Source: Polytrichum commune (taxonomy: Eukaryota > Streptophyta > Polytrichopsida > Polytrichales > Polytrichaceae). Taken from it: DNA of 64,000 nt. The notes beneath the pieces were generated by a model, which was not told the DNA's origin, searched no databases, and saw nothing but the letters and a program-made list of their open reading frames with translations. Below, piece by piece: positions 34,454-47,884 of the stretch (its first letter is position 1; the number at the start of each line of letters is the position of its first letter). Location: positions 24,944,527 through 25,008,526 of the forward strand of contig OX485808.1 in NCBI GenBank assembly GCA_950295325.1, read 5' to 3'. Both the position numbers and the translations under genes were made by a program.

Positions 34454-37400
34454 CTATGAGAGACCTAATACCATACCTGTCTCCAGGTCCAGGTCAATGT
34501 CAAAGAAGCAAGGGCGTGTTGGGAGCCCAGGCATAGTACTCATCGTACCAACTAATGGATAAATGAAACCTGCGCCTACACTAGCTCTCACATCTCTGAT
34601 AGGCAAAGTGAAACCCGTCGGCACACCCTTTGCAGCTGCATTGTGTGAGAATGAATACTGAGTCTTGGCCATACAGATGGGCAAGTTTGTGAACCCTTGC
34701 CTTGTGTATGTCTCAATCTGCTTCTCAGCCTGCAGTTTTGGCATCGTCTACTACAGTCAGTTTCGGACACCCATGTGACGAAATACATAACTTTCAAGGT
34801 GCCACGTAGGAATTCTAACAGTCCTAGCCAATGACAACATGATGCGAGACACTTCAAAAAATTTAGGCATTACTAGGTAAAATTGATTATGTACAATACT
34901 GACAGGCAAGTAGGGTATTCAGCTTATCAGTTACTAAGACATCACTTATACTGTGTACAAATCAAATATGCTACCCCTGCATCATCAGCTTTTCAATCTG
35001 AGAGAGGAAGGCACTATAGATGAGTATAATGCCAGCTGTAAGGAAACTTAAAGGGCTCAAGACACATTTGCATGTGGGGAAAATGGTGATGGTAACCCCT
35101 GAATGCAAAGAAAAGTGTTATTTAGATGTAAATGATAATTAAAATAAAATTGGATGAAGCAGTAGATGCACTCACTGAAGCAGAACCACTATCACATAGA
35201 ACATGTAGTTGACCCCACATCCCTAAACATATATGTGCAGAGTATAAAATGTGAAACATACAATCATGCAGAGTTATACTTGCATGATTAAGTTCACAAT
35301 AACACTGTTATTAGGATGTGAAAGGGCTCTCACCTCAGGCGAGTATTCAACTCCATCAGCACCATAAGAAGCTACAATCGCCGCAATTTTCTCTTTAATG
35401 CTGAGATTGAGTGGGTAGAGGAATTTGAACTCTCCATTATGCTGCTCACAAGCCTTCTGCACTGCCTTTCCAAGTTCCACCTGAATTTACAAAACAACTT
35501 GCTCTTAGTCTATGGGTTTCTTCAAGAAACCAAACAAAAGAACCATGTTTCTACAAGGACTTAGTTTGACAATTATAAATATGACTGGACAGCTTTTAAT
35601 AAAGCCCCCCTACATGAGTAACAAAGCTGAAACAGTTAGGAGATTCTGACTGGTCATCAAAGATGTATGAAAAGGGGTTGTGTCGCATTATCACTAAAAC
35701 CTGAGACGCAAACCCCTAACCCACAGTGCTCAAAGACCTGGACATACTCACGATGCACACCAATTCTCCATCATCAAACTAAACAAATCATACATCAAGC
35801 TTTCGTGCTGCATACTGAAATCTAGAACTTCAAAGACCTGGATCAACTCCACCTTCAAAATGCCAGATGACTTCAACTAAACCTCACACACCACAAGTGC
35901 AAATGAAAATTGAGATAGTTCCTAGCCCTTACCGCTCCAGCACCTCCATGTGCAAAATGTGTGCAGATCACAGCATCAAGGGCACCAGCTGCAAGAGAAG
36001 CCTGCCTGACTGCCTCAAGCTCCTCGTCTGTATCAGTGGCAAAAGCATTCACAGCTACCACCACATTCACACCATACACCTTGGTGTTCTCAATATGCTT
36101 CACCAGGTTCACGCACCCCCTCCGAACAAGTTCAACGTTTTCGGTTTTGTACGTGTGGTCAAGAGGCTTCCCTGCAACGACATCAGGACCTCCTCCATGC
36201 ATTTTCAGTGCCCTCACCGTTGCCACTATCACTGCACACTGAGGCGTCAGCCCACTATATCTGCACTTGATATTCATGAACTTCTCTGTTCCAATATCCG
36301 CTCCGAAACCGGCCTCTGTTACCACAAACCCTCCAGGTCCAACCAGCTTCAAAGCAATCTGGTCAGCCACAATGGAGGAGTTTCCATGTGCAATATTGGC
36401 AAACGGTCCTGCATGTACTAAAACAGGGGTGCCTTCCAGAGTTTGCATCAACGTGGGGTGAATTGCATCTTTCATCAATACTGTAAGTGCTCCTCCAATA
36501 CCCAAGTCATCAGCTGTCACAGGGTCTCCTGCCCGGCTCGTACCCACCACCATGTTACCCAACCTTTCTCTCATGTCACCCATCGAGGTCGTAAGCGCAA
36601 GCACAGCCATGATCTCACTCGCGACCGCAATATCAAAACCCGTCTCCCTTGTCATGCCTTTCTCGTCCGGGCCCTGTCCCACCGTGATTTTCCGAAGGAA
36701 GCGGTCATTCACATCAAGGGTTCGCTTCCAGGTGATCAAGGCAGGGTCTAGATCCAAGCGGACGAATTTGGAAACCTCCTCAGGGGTCAGATCGTTAGGA
36801 TTGGTTTTCTCAATGCCAAGTTTTTTCAAGCGCTTGAGCATAACCTTTGCAAACACTCGGTTCTTGTCCTTGTCAGCAGGACATAATCTGTTGAAGAGGC
36901 CTTTGTCTGATTGAGTTGCTTCGTGGAACATGCGAGCATCGATGGCTGCTGCCATCAGGTTATTGGCAGCAGTAATAGCATGAATGTCACCTGTCGGAAT
37001 CAGCATTGCAAGCACTGAGTAAGGTAACATAGCTGTAGGGCTTGTTTTCTCTTGCTCAGTAAACATCGAGTCCATATATTTTCTTGTTTCAAGATAGGTC
37101 AATAGTTTTGTTTGTTCTTTTCTCTTTTGATTTTCCTTACATTCTCTTTCCTGCAGACAATGTGAATCCTGAGATATGAGGTTGATGAGGTGTAGACCAA
37201 CACACCAGACTTTAATTTCGTTGATTGCATGAATTGCTCAACCTGTGTTTTTTTCCCGTGGTCTAAGTTACAACTGAACCACTTCAATATTTTGCTCCAG
37301 ATGATATAGTTCACCAGCTCTGAAGCTGCGTGATACTTGTGAGCAATATATTTGATGTTTAGAAAAACCAGGATACGCAGCAACCTGAGAGAGGAAAAAT

Positions 37401-39446
37401 CATGTCACCTGTCATGTGAAGATTGAACTCATCCATGGGGATGACCTGGCTGTAACCTCCGCCAGCTGCACCTCCTTTGATTCCAAATGTGGGACCTTGA
37501 CTTGGCTGTCTGATGCAAGTCACTACCTACAGAAATGGCGACAAATGCCGTGAGTATCTCTGCAAATTACTTAATGAACCTGATTGGGTCCAGTGGAGAC
37601 AAAAGCGCATACAGCAAAGCAAAAAGCTCAAGGCTCCCAATGCACATTAACATGAGACACCCTAATACCGCAATCGCTACTATAATCAAAGACCTACAAC
37701 TCCCATACAGAAATTGCATTGTGGATTTTCTTGGAATGGTTGATCGTTTAGAAAATCATCGCAATTGAGATTTAAAGATGGTAGAACTTGTTCAGTGAAC
37801 ACAAACTACACAAAGAGGGAGAGCACCTTCTTTCCAAGGTAAGCTCCAAGTGCTTGACATAGTCCAACAGTCGTGGTCGACTTCCCTTCACCTAATGGTG
37901 TCGGTGTTATCCCTCCCACAACAACATAGTACCCATTCGGAGCGTGTGCCAACCGATCTCGAGCAGAAAGGAGGACCTGCATTTCGCAAACGAAGAACAT
38001 TAGAATCATTATATAACTTTACTCTCACCATCATAGATATCAACAGTGGCTGACATGAAACTAAGTGCTATCCATGACTATCAAAACAATGATGGTGTCT
38101 GGGCTTCCTGTTTACATCCTAGTGGACTTGCTCAAACAGGGCATCTTGAGGATACTTCCATAGGGAATAGAGTTAACTGTTAAGCACAACCAACCTTATC
38201 CCCCTTTATACTAGAGCTCGAGTTGAAAGCTCAAACTTGCAGTTCTCGGGAGATTGATACTTGAATTTGACAAGCTTTCAACCAAACCTCAGAACTATCG
38301 AGCGCTTGACTGAAAATCAAGTATATTGCTCACAAGTAATATACATCAAATATATGTGTAACAAGTAATATACAAATCACTGTGTAAAAGTGGCCATGCT
38401 CAAAGTGAGATACAAGGGGGAATGGTACTAGCAGAGAAGAATACACGACCAGTTCAAGAATGCTTGAAAGACCATTCGCTTGGTTTTCACAAAATGTGAG
38501 CTCGAACTCTTGACATTCCTAAGCGACCTCCATGAGGTGGATTTGGATTTTGACCTAGAGCTTGTCAAAAGTTACAAGAGCTTGTTGTACTCGATGCACA
38601 TGGGGATCATGAAGGTGTCATCTAAGGATTGTAAGCCAAGTAAAAAGTTCAAATTCAGTTCCTTCCTGGTCAGGTATCAATTTTGCACACCACACATTGT
38701 ACAAACTGCTTGACATAGATAAATGCAACATGGTGGTTATTCGGGTAAGCAAAGTGCACCCATAATAAAGCGCAATTTTTATTATACTTTTAAGTGTCAA
38801 TAGCGGATTCTGAGGACCACTTCAAACCAGCTGACAATAGAAGGGCCAATCAATGTAACTCACATCAGTAAACCGAGGATTCACACAGACGAAGTAATCC
38901 ACAATCTACAATCTACAATCTACCACTTCAGCAACAAGCTCCCGCATGGAACAAAAACAAATTTTTAATCAAGCTTCTCTGTACAAAAGATCCACAATTC
39001 CACATTGTAGTACATAGTTGCAGAATCATCAAAGCTAGGCTTGGAACCTAACCCAACGCTGCACATACATACAATATTCCAACCACGTTCTTCCCATCCT
39101 CACAATTCTCCCATACGCTTAAAAGAGAGATTGGAGCACCCAGACACCATTTCAAAGTTTAACCTCATAAGGCCGATATCCGATTATTCTATCTAATCAC
39201 CTTGCAAGCTACCATCATCAACCAGACCCCCAAACATCATCCCATCATCATCAATATCATCACATTGCAATGGTGATTTCATGCGCCTAATACCTTCGCT
39301 TTAGTCTTTCCGTAGAAATCGTACTCCTCGGGCTTCAAACCCAGCTCCTCGGCTATGGCAGCAATTGGCAGCGGCTCCACGGAATTGGCCACATCGATAT
39401 CCGCGGGGACAGGACTCACCACCTCCAACTTGCGAATCGTCGCCAT
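34454..39446 (-). CDS. THFS: Formate-tetrahydrofolate ligase (10-formyl-THF synthetase)
   Basis: It joins formate to tetrahydrofolate using ATP, giving 10-formyl-THF for one-carbon metabolism. Six exons were read by phase: 39446-39294, 37976-37827, 37526-37409, 36990-35933, 35480-35334, 34729-34454. They total 1902 bases, 633 aa, matching the usual plant length of about 635. All introns are GT-AG. The start is [20 protein letters not shown]. The nucleotide-binding loop is [10 protein letters not shown] (residues 78-87), signature 1 is [19 protein letters not shown] (from residue 116), and signature 2 is [12 protein letters not shown] (near residue 390). The C-terminus ends [11 protein letters not shown]. 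No targeting peptide is seen, so it is probably cytosolic like other plant monofunctional enzymes. No stop or frameshift was found and the gene appears intact. Confidence 0.97.
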
Positions 39447-40721
39447 CCCCACCTCCTCAGAATCCCCAAATTCTCAAAATTCAACAACCCAAAAAACTCT
39501 CAAATCCTCACTGCATCCTCTACCTACACAAGAATCACAAGCCCACAGATTAGCAACAGACTGACACCTCCCAAACCGAAACCAAAACCAAAACACCCAA
39601 ATTCACCCTCGCTTATCTCTTTCCCAATGCCTCCAAAAAGCCTCAAAAGAGTGCATTTGCTTGCCTTAATATAAAATGCGTCGACAGAAGAGGCGAAGGA
39701 TGCGGAGAAGAGGGGCGGCGAGCGGTGAGAAGGCGATGCGAGGAGCGAGGCTGGTGATGGTGGGGGTGTTGTTGGTGGGGTTGCAGGCAAGTAAGAAAGC
39801 AGAGGAGCGCACGCTTTCCTGTCTTTGTACTTTCAATTGTCTATCTATTTTATTCCCCTTTTGTTGTTTTGTTTTGTGTGTTCAAGGGCTTCCATTGTTA
39901 GAGAGAGAGAGAGATATAGAGAGAGAGACATCCCAATCTACTATTCTATTATTATGCAATTATGCAATTATTTCTATGCAAGATTCCGACTCAACCTACA
40001 TTACCAAGTCTTGCATCTCTTTTATGTCATCGGGTTTGGTTTCATAACACCTTACGAGGGGACAATAGAAAATAATAATAATAATAATAATTGGTCCTCT
40101 ATGCTAGGTTAATTCTTCAATTAAATTCATTGGACTATTTTTTTACCCTAATTTAGGGGTCACATTGTTTTAGATAGTAACAAGAAAACGGTAGAACCGT
40201 GAGGCTCTATCCTTTGCTATGAAAGACTACAATTGTAGCTTATTACTTTGCTCATGCCAATCCATGGCTATTCACTATACCAAACCTTCCTTGGATTTTG
40301 TGCACCTTCTTCTTAAATACGGGTCAAGGATTGAAGCTACTCATTTATCACCCGAATTTTTTAAAACAACTAATCAAGAACTGCCTAAATATAGTTAACT
40401 AGATTTCTTTCAATGCATTTTAGGGAGCACTTATATATAAACTATAGTTAACATCCACATTAAATAAAGTGGACCAAAAATAACAAGAACAAGTAACGTT
40501 CAAGTGTGAACACAAAGTGGTTAGGAAATTTGCTCTTGAAACGAAGAAGTTGATGCATAGTCTCTATCCTACAAACAGAGCCAATAAAGGCTTATGAAAC
40601 AATAATCAATGTGTTCACCCTGCTCCTTCAGTTCCTCCTTCTCTTCAGTAGGTGTTACAAGCATTCATTCCATATCCTCATATTAAGACTTTGGTTCATG
40701 ACACCTACTGAATGTGAGAGG
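39447..40721. other. THFS upstream region and intergenic
   Basis: The first few hundred bases upstream of the THFS start are GC-richer and should hold its 5' UTR and promoter. Further up are a GA microsatellite (39900-39926) and an AAT repeat (40069-40090). An imperfect hairpin with arms TTCAGTAGGTGT and ACACCTACTGAA lies near 40646-40713. No gene is supported. Confidence 0.5.
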
Positions 40722-41081
40722 TACACTAAATTGTCCTATTAGTGTGGGTGGAAAATCATATTGGAAATAATCAGTGCGGGTCACACTGATTTTCTAGTCA
40801 AGGTGGAATTTATGTGGGTCCAAGACCTTGGGTCATCCCCCAAGTCTACACAAAGGTTCCCTGACCAACACATTGAATATTAGTTATAGGACAAAAAGCA
40901 ACATAAAATACAATAATCACTCACGTTAGATTTCTAGGAAAACGATTATTATGGCCCACGTTTTCTACTAGAAATTTGGCATGGGTTGAAAATTTTGTGG
41001 CCCACATTAATTCTCATTATGAAAATTAGGATGGGCTCAGGAAATTTATCGTGGCCCACAATAGTAGGACTATTTAGTGCA
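40722..41081. mobile_element. TA-flanked MITE (family D, copy 1)
   Basis: 360 bp. The left end is TACACTAAATTGTCCTATTA then GTGTGGGTGG. The right end in reverse is TGCACTAAATAGTCCTACTA then TTGTGGGCC. The interior is full of GTGGGCC and CACATTAAT motifs. It is collinear with 42502-42851. Confidence 0.85.
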
Positions 41082-42014
41082 GTTGTCGTATATGAGCATG
41101 CCTAGGCTCACAATCATCCAACATAAAGGCCCCAAAATAGCCCTAATATTCTACATTTGATATAAAATAAAATGGGTTGTTTTATTTAAATGATTTGACA
41201 CTATTTTAGCTTCAAAGACCTTGAATTGATCTAGTGGAAGTCGTTTGAGATGAATCAATTGTGTCACCTTACATGGGGGTCAAGTTTTGATGTTGGATGG
41301 CAGGTTTGCACCTATGAGACAATTCTCTCTCGGCCCTACCCAAGGATCGGCAAGTAAGAAGTTGCCTCCTATAGGTTTATGGTTGATTCATTCCAATTTC
41401 GTCACAATAGACTTCTTTGGGATCTTTGACCCTGGTTTAGTGGTTAATTTGTCTACGTGCAATAATCACCAAATCCTACAATGTTCCATAGCATTTCACC
41501 CTTCATGCAATAGGTGTCACGAAACTTTACCCCCCATAACCAGATGCTCATCCAAGTGGAAAACATTTCAAACATGATCATGTTTGTTTTTTTCTAAAGG
41601 CACAATATTTCTCGTTTAAGACAACCCATATTTATTGTTGGCTCCACTCATTTGTATATGTCATAGCATGGTTGTGTATTAAACAATTTTACACTTCAAT
41701 AAACTATTTGTGAGGCATGATCCCACTTTATCACCGTCATGGGGTCTTAGAGAAGGTCCATCATAAGTTATTCAAGAAGCACTTTTACCACAAAAGAATA
41801 AATAAATTGTCCGTAATTGGTGACCACAAACAAATGAACACAACAGGCTCTACAATGTTGTGACTTGAGAATTTTGCAAGAACTACGATTTGGTCAAGTT
41901 TAGTGCCATGGAATCCAATCTCACTTTGAAATGCTAATCCAATAAGATAGCTTAGACATATTTTGGACCACTCTAAGTAACCAAATTTGCCAAAGTGTTG
42001 GGACAATGTGTTAC
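41082..42014. other. Intergenic with dispersed repeat, no gene seen
   Basis: 41215-41525 shares motifs with 14640-14890 and 24335-24775 (AGTCGTTTGAGATG start, AGGTGTCACGAAAC end), so it belongs to a dispersed repeat of unknown class. No coding signal is supported. Confidence 0.45.
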
Positions 42015-42286
42015 TACACTAAATATGATATTTAGTGTCACTTACTATTTGGAGTCACACACTGCTATAATGTGTGTGACTCCAAATTTTTACAATTTGG
42101 AGTCACAAATTATTACAATCTTTATAATTAATTGATTTTATTTATCAAGTGAAGATGTTAATGTTCCACAATGCTCAAACAACCAACTTGACCTTTGTTA
42201 GCAAAAGATGAGATATGCAGTAAAAAAGTTATAGCATTGCATAATTCCAAATAGTAAGTGAAACTAAATAGAATACTTTAAGTGTT
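42015..42286. mobile_element. TA-flanked MITE (family A, copy 3)
   Basis: The left end is TACACTAAATATGATATTTA then GTGTCACTTACTATTTGGAG. The right end is decayed, in reverse GTATTCTATTTAGTTTCACT then TACTATTTGGAATT. An extra inverted ATTTGGAGTCACA motif lies near 42050-42110. The right boundary is approximate. Confidence 0.75.
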
Positions 42287-42501
42287 CTACCTTAGGCATT
42301 GAATTGTAAGGAGTTCATTTGTCATTAGGAAATCATGTATATATATAGATAGTTTGGCCAATGCCATATCGGCATGTGGCACCCATCCATATGAATTATA
42401 ATTTGGTCAATCTTAAGACTAATATGAATTTAATTGGTTGTAGCAAGCATGCAATGCGGTCCTTTTCTTGCCCTTACACCACATGTGCATTCATTGTGGA
42501 T

Positions 42502-42851
42502 TACACCAAATAGTCCTATTAGTGTGGGTGGGAATTAGCATGGGCCACACTAATTTTCTAGTCAAGGTGGAATTAACGTAGATCCAAGACATTGGGTCTT
42601 CCCCTAACCTTTCATGAAGACTTCCGACCAACACATCAAATATTATTTATAGGACAAAAGTAGCACAAAGTAAAATAATTATCCACATTATTTTTTTAGA
42701 AGAAACAATTAATGTAACCCACACTACTTTTCTACTAAAGATTTAATGTGGGCTGAAATTTGATGTGGCCCACATTGATTCTTACTATGAAAATTAGCAT
42801 GGGCTCTAGAAAATTAATGTGGCAAGGACAATTTCAGGATTGTTCAGTGTA
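42502..42851. mobile_element. TA-flanked MITE (family D, copy 2)
   Basis: 350 bp. The left end is TACACCAAATAGTCCTATTA then GTGTGGGTGGG. The right end in reverse is TACACTGAACAATCCTGAAA. It aligns with 40722-41081 along its length. Confidence 0.85.
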
Positions 42852-45800
42852 ATGGATTGGTAAGTAGGTAAATAAGAAAATTACAAATTTTTTATTGCAA
42901 AAAAATGGATTCAACGAATGTGTTTGAACGGCGTTGCCCGCATGTTGACTTATATCAATAAACAACTTGCCTCATAGCTTGAAGTCCTCTAGGTTGTTTC
43001 TCAAAAGTCATGTTTTTCATAATGCCATCATTCAATTTGAACAATTTCAATATAATCAACAAAAATTCAATATAATCAACAAAAAATGGCAAATGTTCCG
43101 TTGCATCAAGGGTGATCTTGATAATGATGTTTGATTCAAAAATATATATTCATAAAGAACAAGAGCTTCTTTAGCCAACTATTGAAAAAATAAACAAATA
43201 GGAACAAACAAATTGAAGAAATACAATATGAAAACAATTCTTATAATTTATTTTGATCAAAAATAAATTTTGACAAGATATTCATACTTGACTCCAAAAT
43301 GTTGCTTTGTATAACCACAAATCAAAATCCTTATCAGAAATAAACATCTTTAGAAAATTCTAAATCCATTAAAAATGTAGGAGTTAAATTCCACAACTCC
43401 AAACATTTGACTTTTTGAGCAGCATCTACTTTCAATGCTATGAGATGTTGAAGTTTTCATTGATTCCTTTGAAATTCATCCTAACACAAATCATAATTTT
43501 GTTTGATTTGAGCCAAGAAACCATGCCCAAAATTAGGATTTGCATTAAGTAAATATTTTGTAAGACTAGAGTTTAATTTAATAAATGGGACGTCCATTGT
43601 TGCATTCATAAATTTTGTAATTCTTTCACAACACTTTTCATCCTTTTCAATGAGCTCAAATTTTTTTTTGGGCCAAATCTCCTGCATCAGTATTACCATG
43701 CGAAAAAAACAACAACAATATTTGAACAAAAAATATGATACAAGATAGAAATATTATAAAAAAAGAAAAGAGATATAAAACTTACATTATATTACAAATC
43801 CAAAAAGAAATTTATTTAAAGCGTGTACCACGTTGCAATTGTTTTCGTGATGCATTTTTTGTGTTGATCGAGTGTCAATTTTTTTTTAAATTCAATATAC
43901 CAGATTTCAATAACTTGTATATAATAGAGTTGATAAACAAGATTGGTCTTTGCATGTGAATGTTCAACATGACTGAAACAACCAATATAAATTGAATAAA
44001 AAACCTAACAAAAAATCAACCAAAAAAATGAATGTAAAGTATATGATAAAAATACAAAACAAAATAAAAATTTGACAACTCAAACAATCAGACGTAAAAA
44101 AATATTTATATGTTGAAGTTAGGCATTGCCGTGAATAACGCAACAATGTCAGAAGATGAATTTAATAAAATAAAATCCACTGAAATGTATTCATTTGCCT
44201 TGCCATAATCAATTTTATTTAAAAAAAATCTTCACACTTGCAAACGATAATTTTCATCTCAAATCTAAAATACTTTACCCACAAATTTGTTAAGAATATT
44301 GTCTACTTTTAAATATTCATCAAAATTTGTAATTGTATTTTTTCAATATATAATTCTAGAATCTATCAATTATGAGGTTACATTCTTAATATCCATATGA
44401 TTGTTTATTATAGACATATAAAACACGACACTTCTAGATCTATACTTATGAATAAATCTCTACTTCAACTTTAGAACGTCTCACATAAAAATTGGTCGAA
44501 CCAAAAACATTGAGAGCAAACAACATAAATGAATGAAGAACTTCGACCTTCCAGAAGGTTGAAAGTGCAAATTCTAAATCATTGAGTTGGATTCAAATGA
44601 ATGCTCACTCAAGATACATGTGCTTTCACATGAAAAAATAAATTGCTTTAATACTTAATATAAATAAATTATCATGTAGTTTGATATCAGAAGCCAAATT
44701 TTTTGAGGTATCACTAGTTTTTATTTGCAACAAAGATGTAATAACTTATAAAATAAAAATCCATTCAATTTAGTTTCAAAAAAAAATCTATAAAGAAGTT
44801 CAAATATTTATTAAGAACAAAATATCAACTTATATTAAAAAAACATTATCTGAACAAGTAGTTGTGGTACTATTTTTTGGACAGAAAGCCTAAGTTTTAG
44901 TCTTGAAAGGTAAATGAAGGATAAATTTCATTCGAGACTATTAAAATAGTGAAGAACTAGGCCATTAGTTGATTGGAAAGGGAAACAAGCAAGTAAGATA
45001 GAAATTCCCTTGCTGCCCATAGTCTAGAAGATATCAGGAGTCATGGAATTCACATGTGACAATTAGAAGAAGCACTTTATATCTTAGCTAGGGTCAGTCA
45101 CCACCTTTGGGAACATGAAGATAAGAAGGAGGAGGAAGAGGATAGAAGGGAGAGAATTTTAATTTTGAACTTCCTCTCGTGAAGAGAGTGAATATGGTGT
45201 GTCGTCTCTCCCAATTACCGGGTGTGAAACCCACAGTTTCTTTGTAAAACATTTTTTGAAATATATCAATACGTATTACAATTATCTATCCTATTTCAAT
45301 CGATCTTGAATGTCAAATTGGGATCAATGATGTTTGAGTGGAATGTGTCTTAGAGAGGTGAACCTCGTGAATAAAAAATCCTGTGGAAATTCCATGGTTG
45401 TCTTGAACATAGTATAGTCCAGAGTCTCTTGGACAGTAGCTTAAGATTGTGAACTTGAAAGAGGAAGTTTGTTGTGTTGGAAGTGAGCATCTTTATGAAT
45501 GATCATAATTGAATGATGTAGTGTGACATCTCCACAGAAAGAGGTGAAGGACTACGGAGAGTAAATTCCTCTGTGATTAAAGGCCTACGATATGAAATCA
45601 TGGACGAGTCTGTAATCTCCTCCTTCAGAAAGATAATTCCTTTGTTCGGGTATTTTATGAATAACCCTGGTTGTGTCGTTGTAGTATTTCAACACAGGGT
45701 ATGAATGTTGAAGAGTAATTGTAATGTCATGAATGGCTAAAACTGTTTGATCATACACAACCTATGGCGCATTGAATGTGAAATTCTCCTACCTGCCAAT

Positions 45801-47884
45801 TTAGAAACCGTTATATGCTTGGGAAGCATACTTAATTCTCACAACACTCAAGTCATCTCCTTTACCTTCCGAGAGGGAGGGTAAATAATTTGAATCCTTT
45901 CTTCCACTCGGAAGGATCGAAAACTTCGGCAGGAAATTATTTTAAACCCCTTGAAGTATCTGAGTAAAATCTCTCCCTACAGGTTAATTTTAATGAGGAG
46001 TCTTCGTGATAATTAAAGTGACTGTCCGGGAACTATATCAACACCATGAGAGAGAGAAAATTAGACCTGACCTCTTACAAATTTAATCAGAGTCGGATTC
46101 CCCATAAGATGGGAGCAGAAGATGGATGTACCGAGAAGGAAATATGTTGTGGGTTGGAAAGGAGAAAGACTTTGCTTTGAGGAATTTCAACGTCTGAAAG
46201 AAAATGAGAGCGAGAGCTGTCTGTATCACTTAGTTTCAAAGAACTGAGAGGATATTTAGCTAAGTTCGACTTCCTCACTCAAATGCTCGTAGTTAGATCT
46301 CGGTGGAAGCAGTTAATTCCATGATCAACGAGGTGTTGTCTGGAGAGAAGAATCGTGCTTCTGTCGGGAAGATCAGTTGCGCGTGGAACGAGTGCGGGAG
46401 AGCCTGAAGGAAAAGCTGTGAAGAGAGGAGGACGCGCCCACTTATCCCATATTGATTGGGAGCTTCCCCTAGTGCAGGTATAAAGCCTAACTCTCTTGGG
46501 TGGTTGATGTGTCCAGACGCTTCCCTTGACATGACAAGACTCGCTACTTCGAATTGGTTACTGGTGACTAGACTCATTACTTGGAACTAAGACTTATTAC
46601 TTGGCACTGGTGATTGGATTGTCTACTTGTGACTTGGACTCTAGACTCTTGACACGTTACTCGCTACTAGACTCGAATTATTGTTTTGGTCCGATTCGCT
46701 TAGGACGCTTCTCGCTTAGTTCTCGGTTCGTGGTTCTGTCACTTGTAACCAGACTTTTATAAAAATTTACTAAATCCTAATTTTTACAAGTATGGAAATA
46801 TGCTAAGTAGTATCACCATATGTGTAATGAATAGATCCATCTGTGGTGAGGAAGTGACAAGTCAATTCACATGAGAATAAAGTTCTTATGATAATTAAGT
46901 GTTAAACCCATTTCATTACCCCTTTGAACTATCAATCAACCTTATCGTGACAAACTAAAGATACATCTGACACTCATTTAGTCTTCCCTGGATTTTTTTC
47001 GAGTTGGAACCTTGGATGAAAAAACTAACTACAGTAGTCAAACGAAACAAATTTAATTTAATTTATATTTTTGGATGAAAATCTCCAATTCCTATGGACC
47101 TTCAAAGTTGCTTAACTGAAAAAAAACGTTCCAAAAAATACATTTTAGAATGTACCGAAGATGTACTTTTGATTACAAATCCATAATTACACAAAAATAA
47201 TAGACTTTGAAAAATCCCTAAACATTAAGATTAAAGTCTAAAATCTTACAATAAATCATATATTTTAACATCATCTAAATGTATGCATCTATTTATTTTC
47301 AAATCCATTCAAGTTTTTTTTGTAATTTTAAAAATTCATTTTAAAACACCCAAATTACCAATGTTGGATTTTTGAAAATTACAAAAATTATAAAAAAAAC
47401 TTTACACATATATGCTCGATCTGAAGGTCAAAGATTTTGGATTCTTTAGGTTTTTGGTGGTGCTACCAATGTTCATGATTGTTAATGAACATTACAGTTG
47501 GTACATTGTTATGCTATCAAATTCTTTTCTACTTCAATATTTGGATTTTACTAGGATATTAACGTCACCTCCAATTTACTCAAGCGCAATCGCATATGAC
47601 AATATAAATGATAACCACAAATACAAGTACAAATTATGGTTACATATTCTTCTATAAATCATAATCATATACATTTATACATAATACAAATAACACATAC
47701 AAAAATAGATTTTTACCTCATATTTTGTTAAACATAAACCTCTAAAAATCAGCGACATCTAATATTCTCTACCAACGCATTTCTTTGATTTGTCGCTCCA
47801 TTCAAGATTAAACAAATGAATGAATTTTATTGAATGAAATAGCGCATTTAGATAACGACATTATTTGAATGACAAATACTTATA
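42852..47884. other. Very AT-rich intergenic, no gene supported
   Basis: 42852-45000 and 46750-47880 are strongly AT-rich with only short frames. A minus-strand frame at 43729-43481 has a protein-like stretch (CCERITKFMNATMDVPFIKL) that I cannot assign. 45000-46750 is less AT-rich and may be an old LTR-type insertion, but I found no paired ends. Confidence 0.5.

Noticed and set aside
35867-36914. Plus-strand ORFs of 93-184 codons
   Set aside because: They are antisense shadows of exon 4 of formate-tetrahydrofolate ligase.
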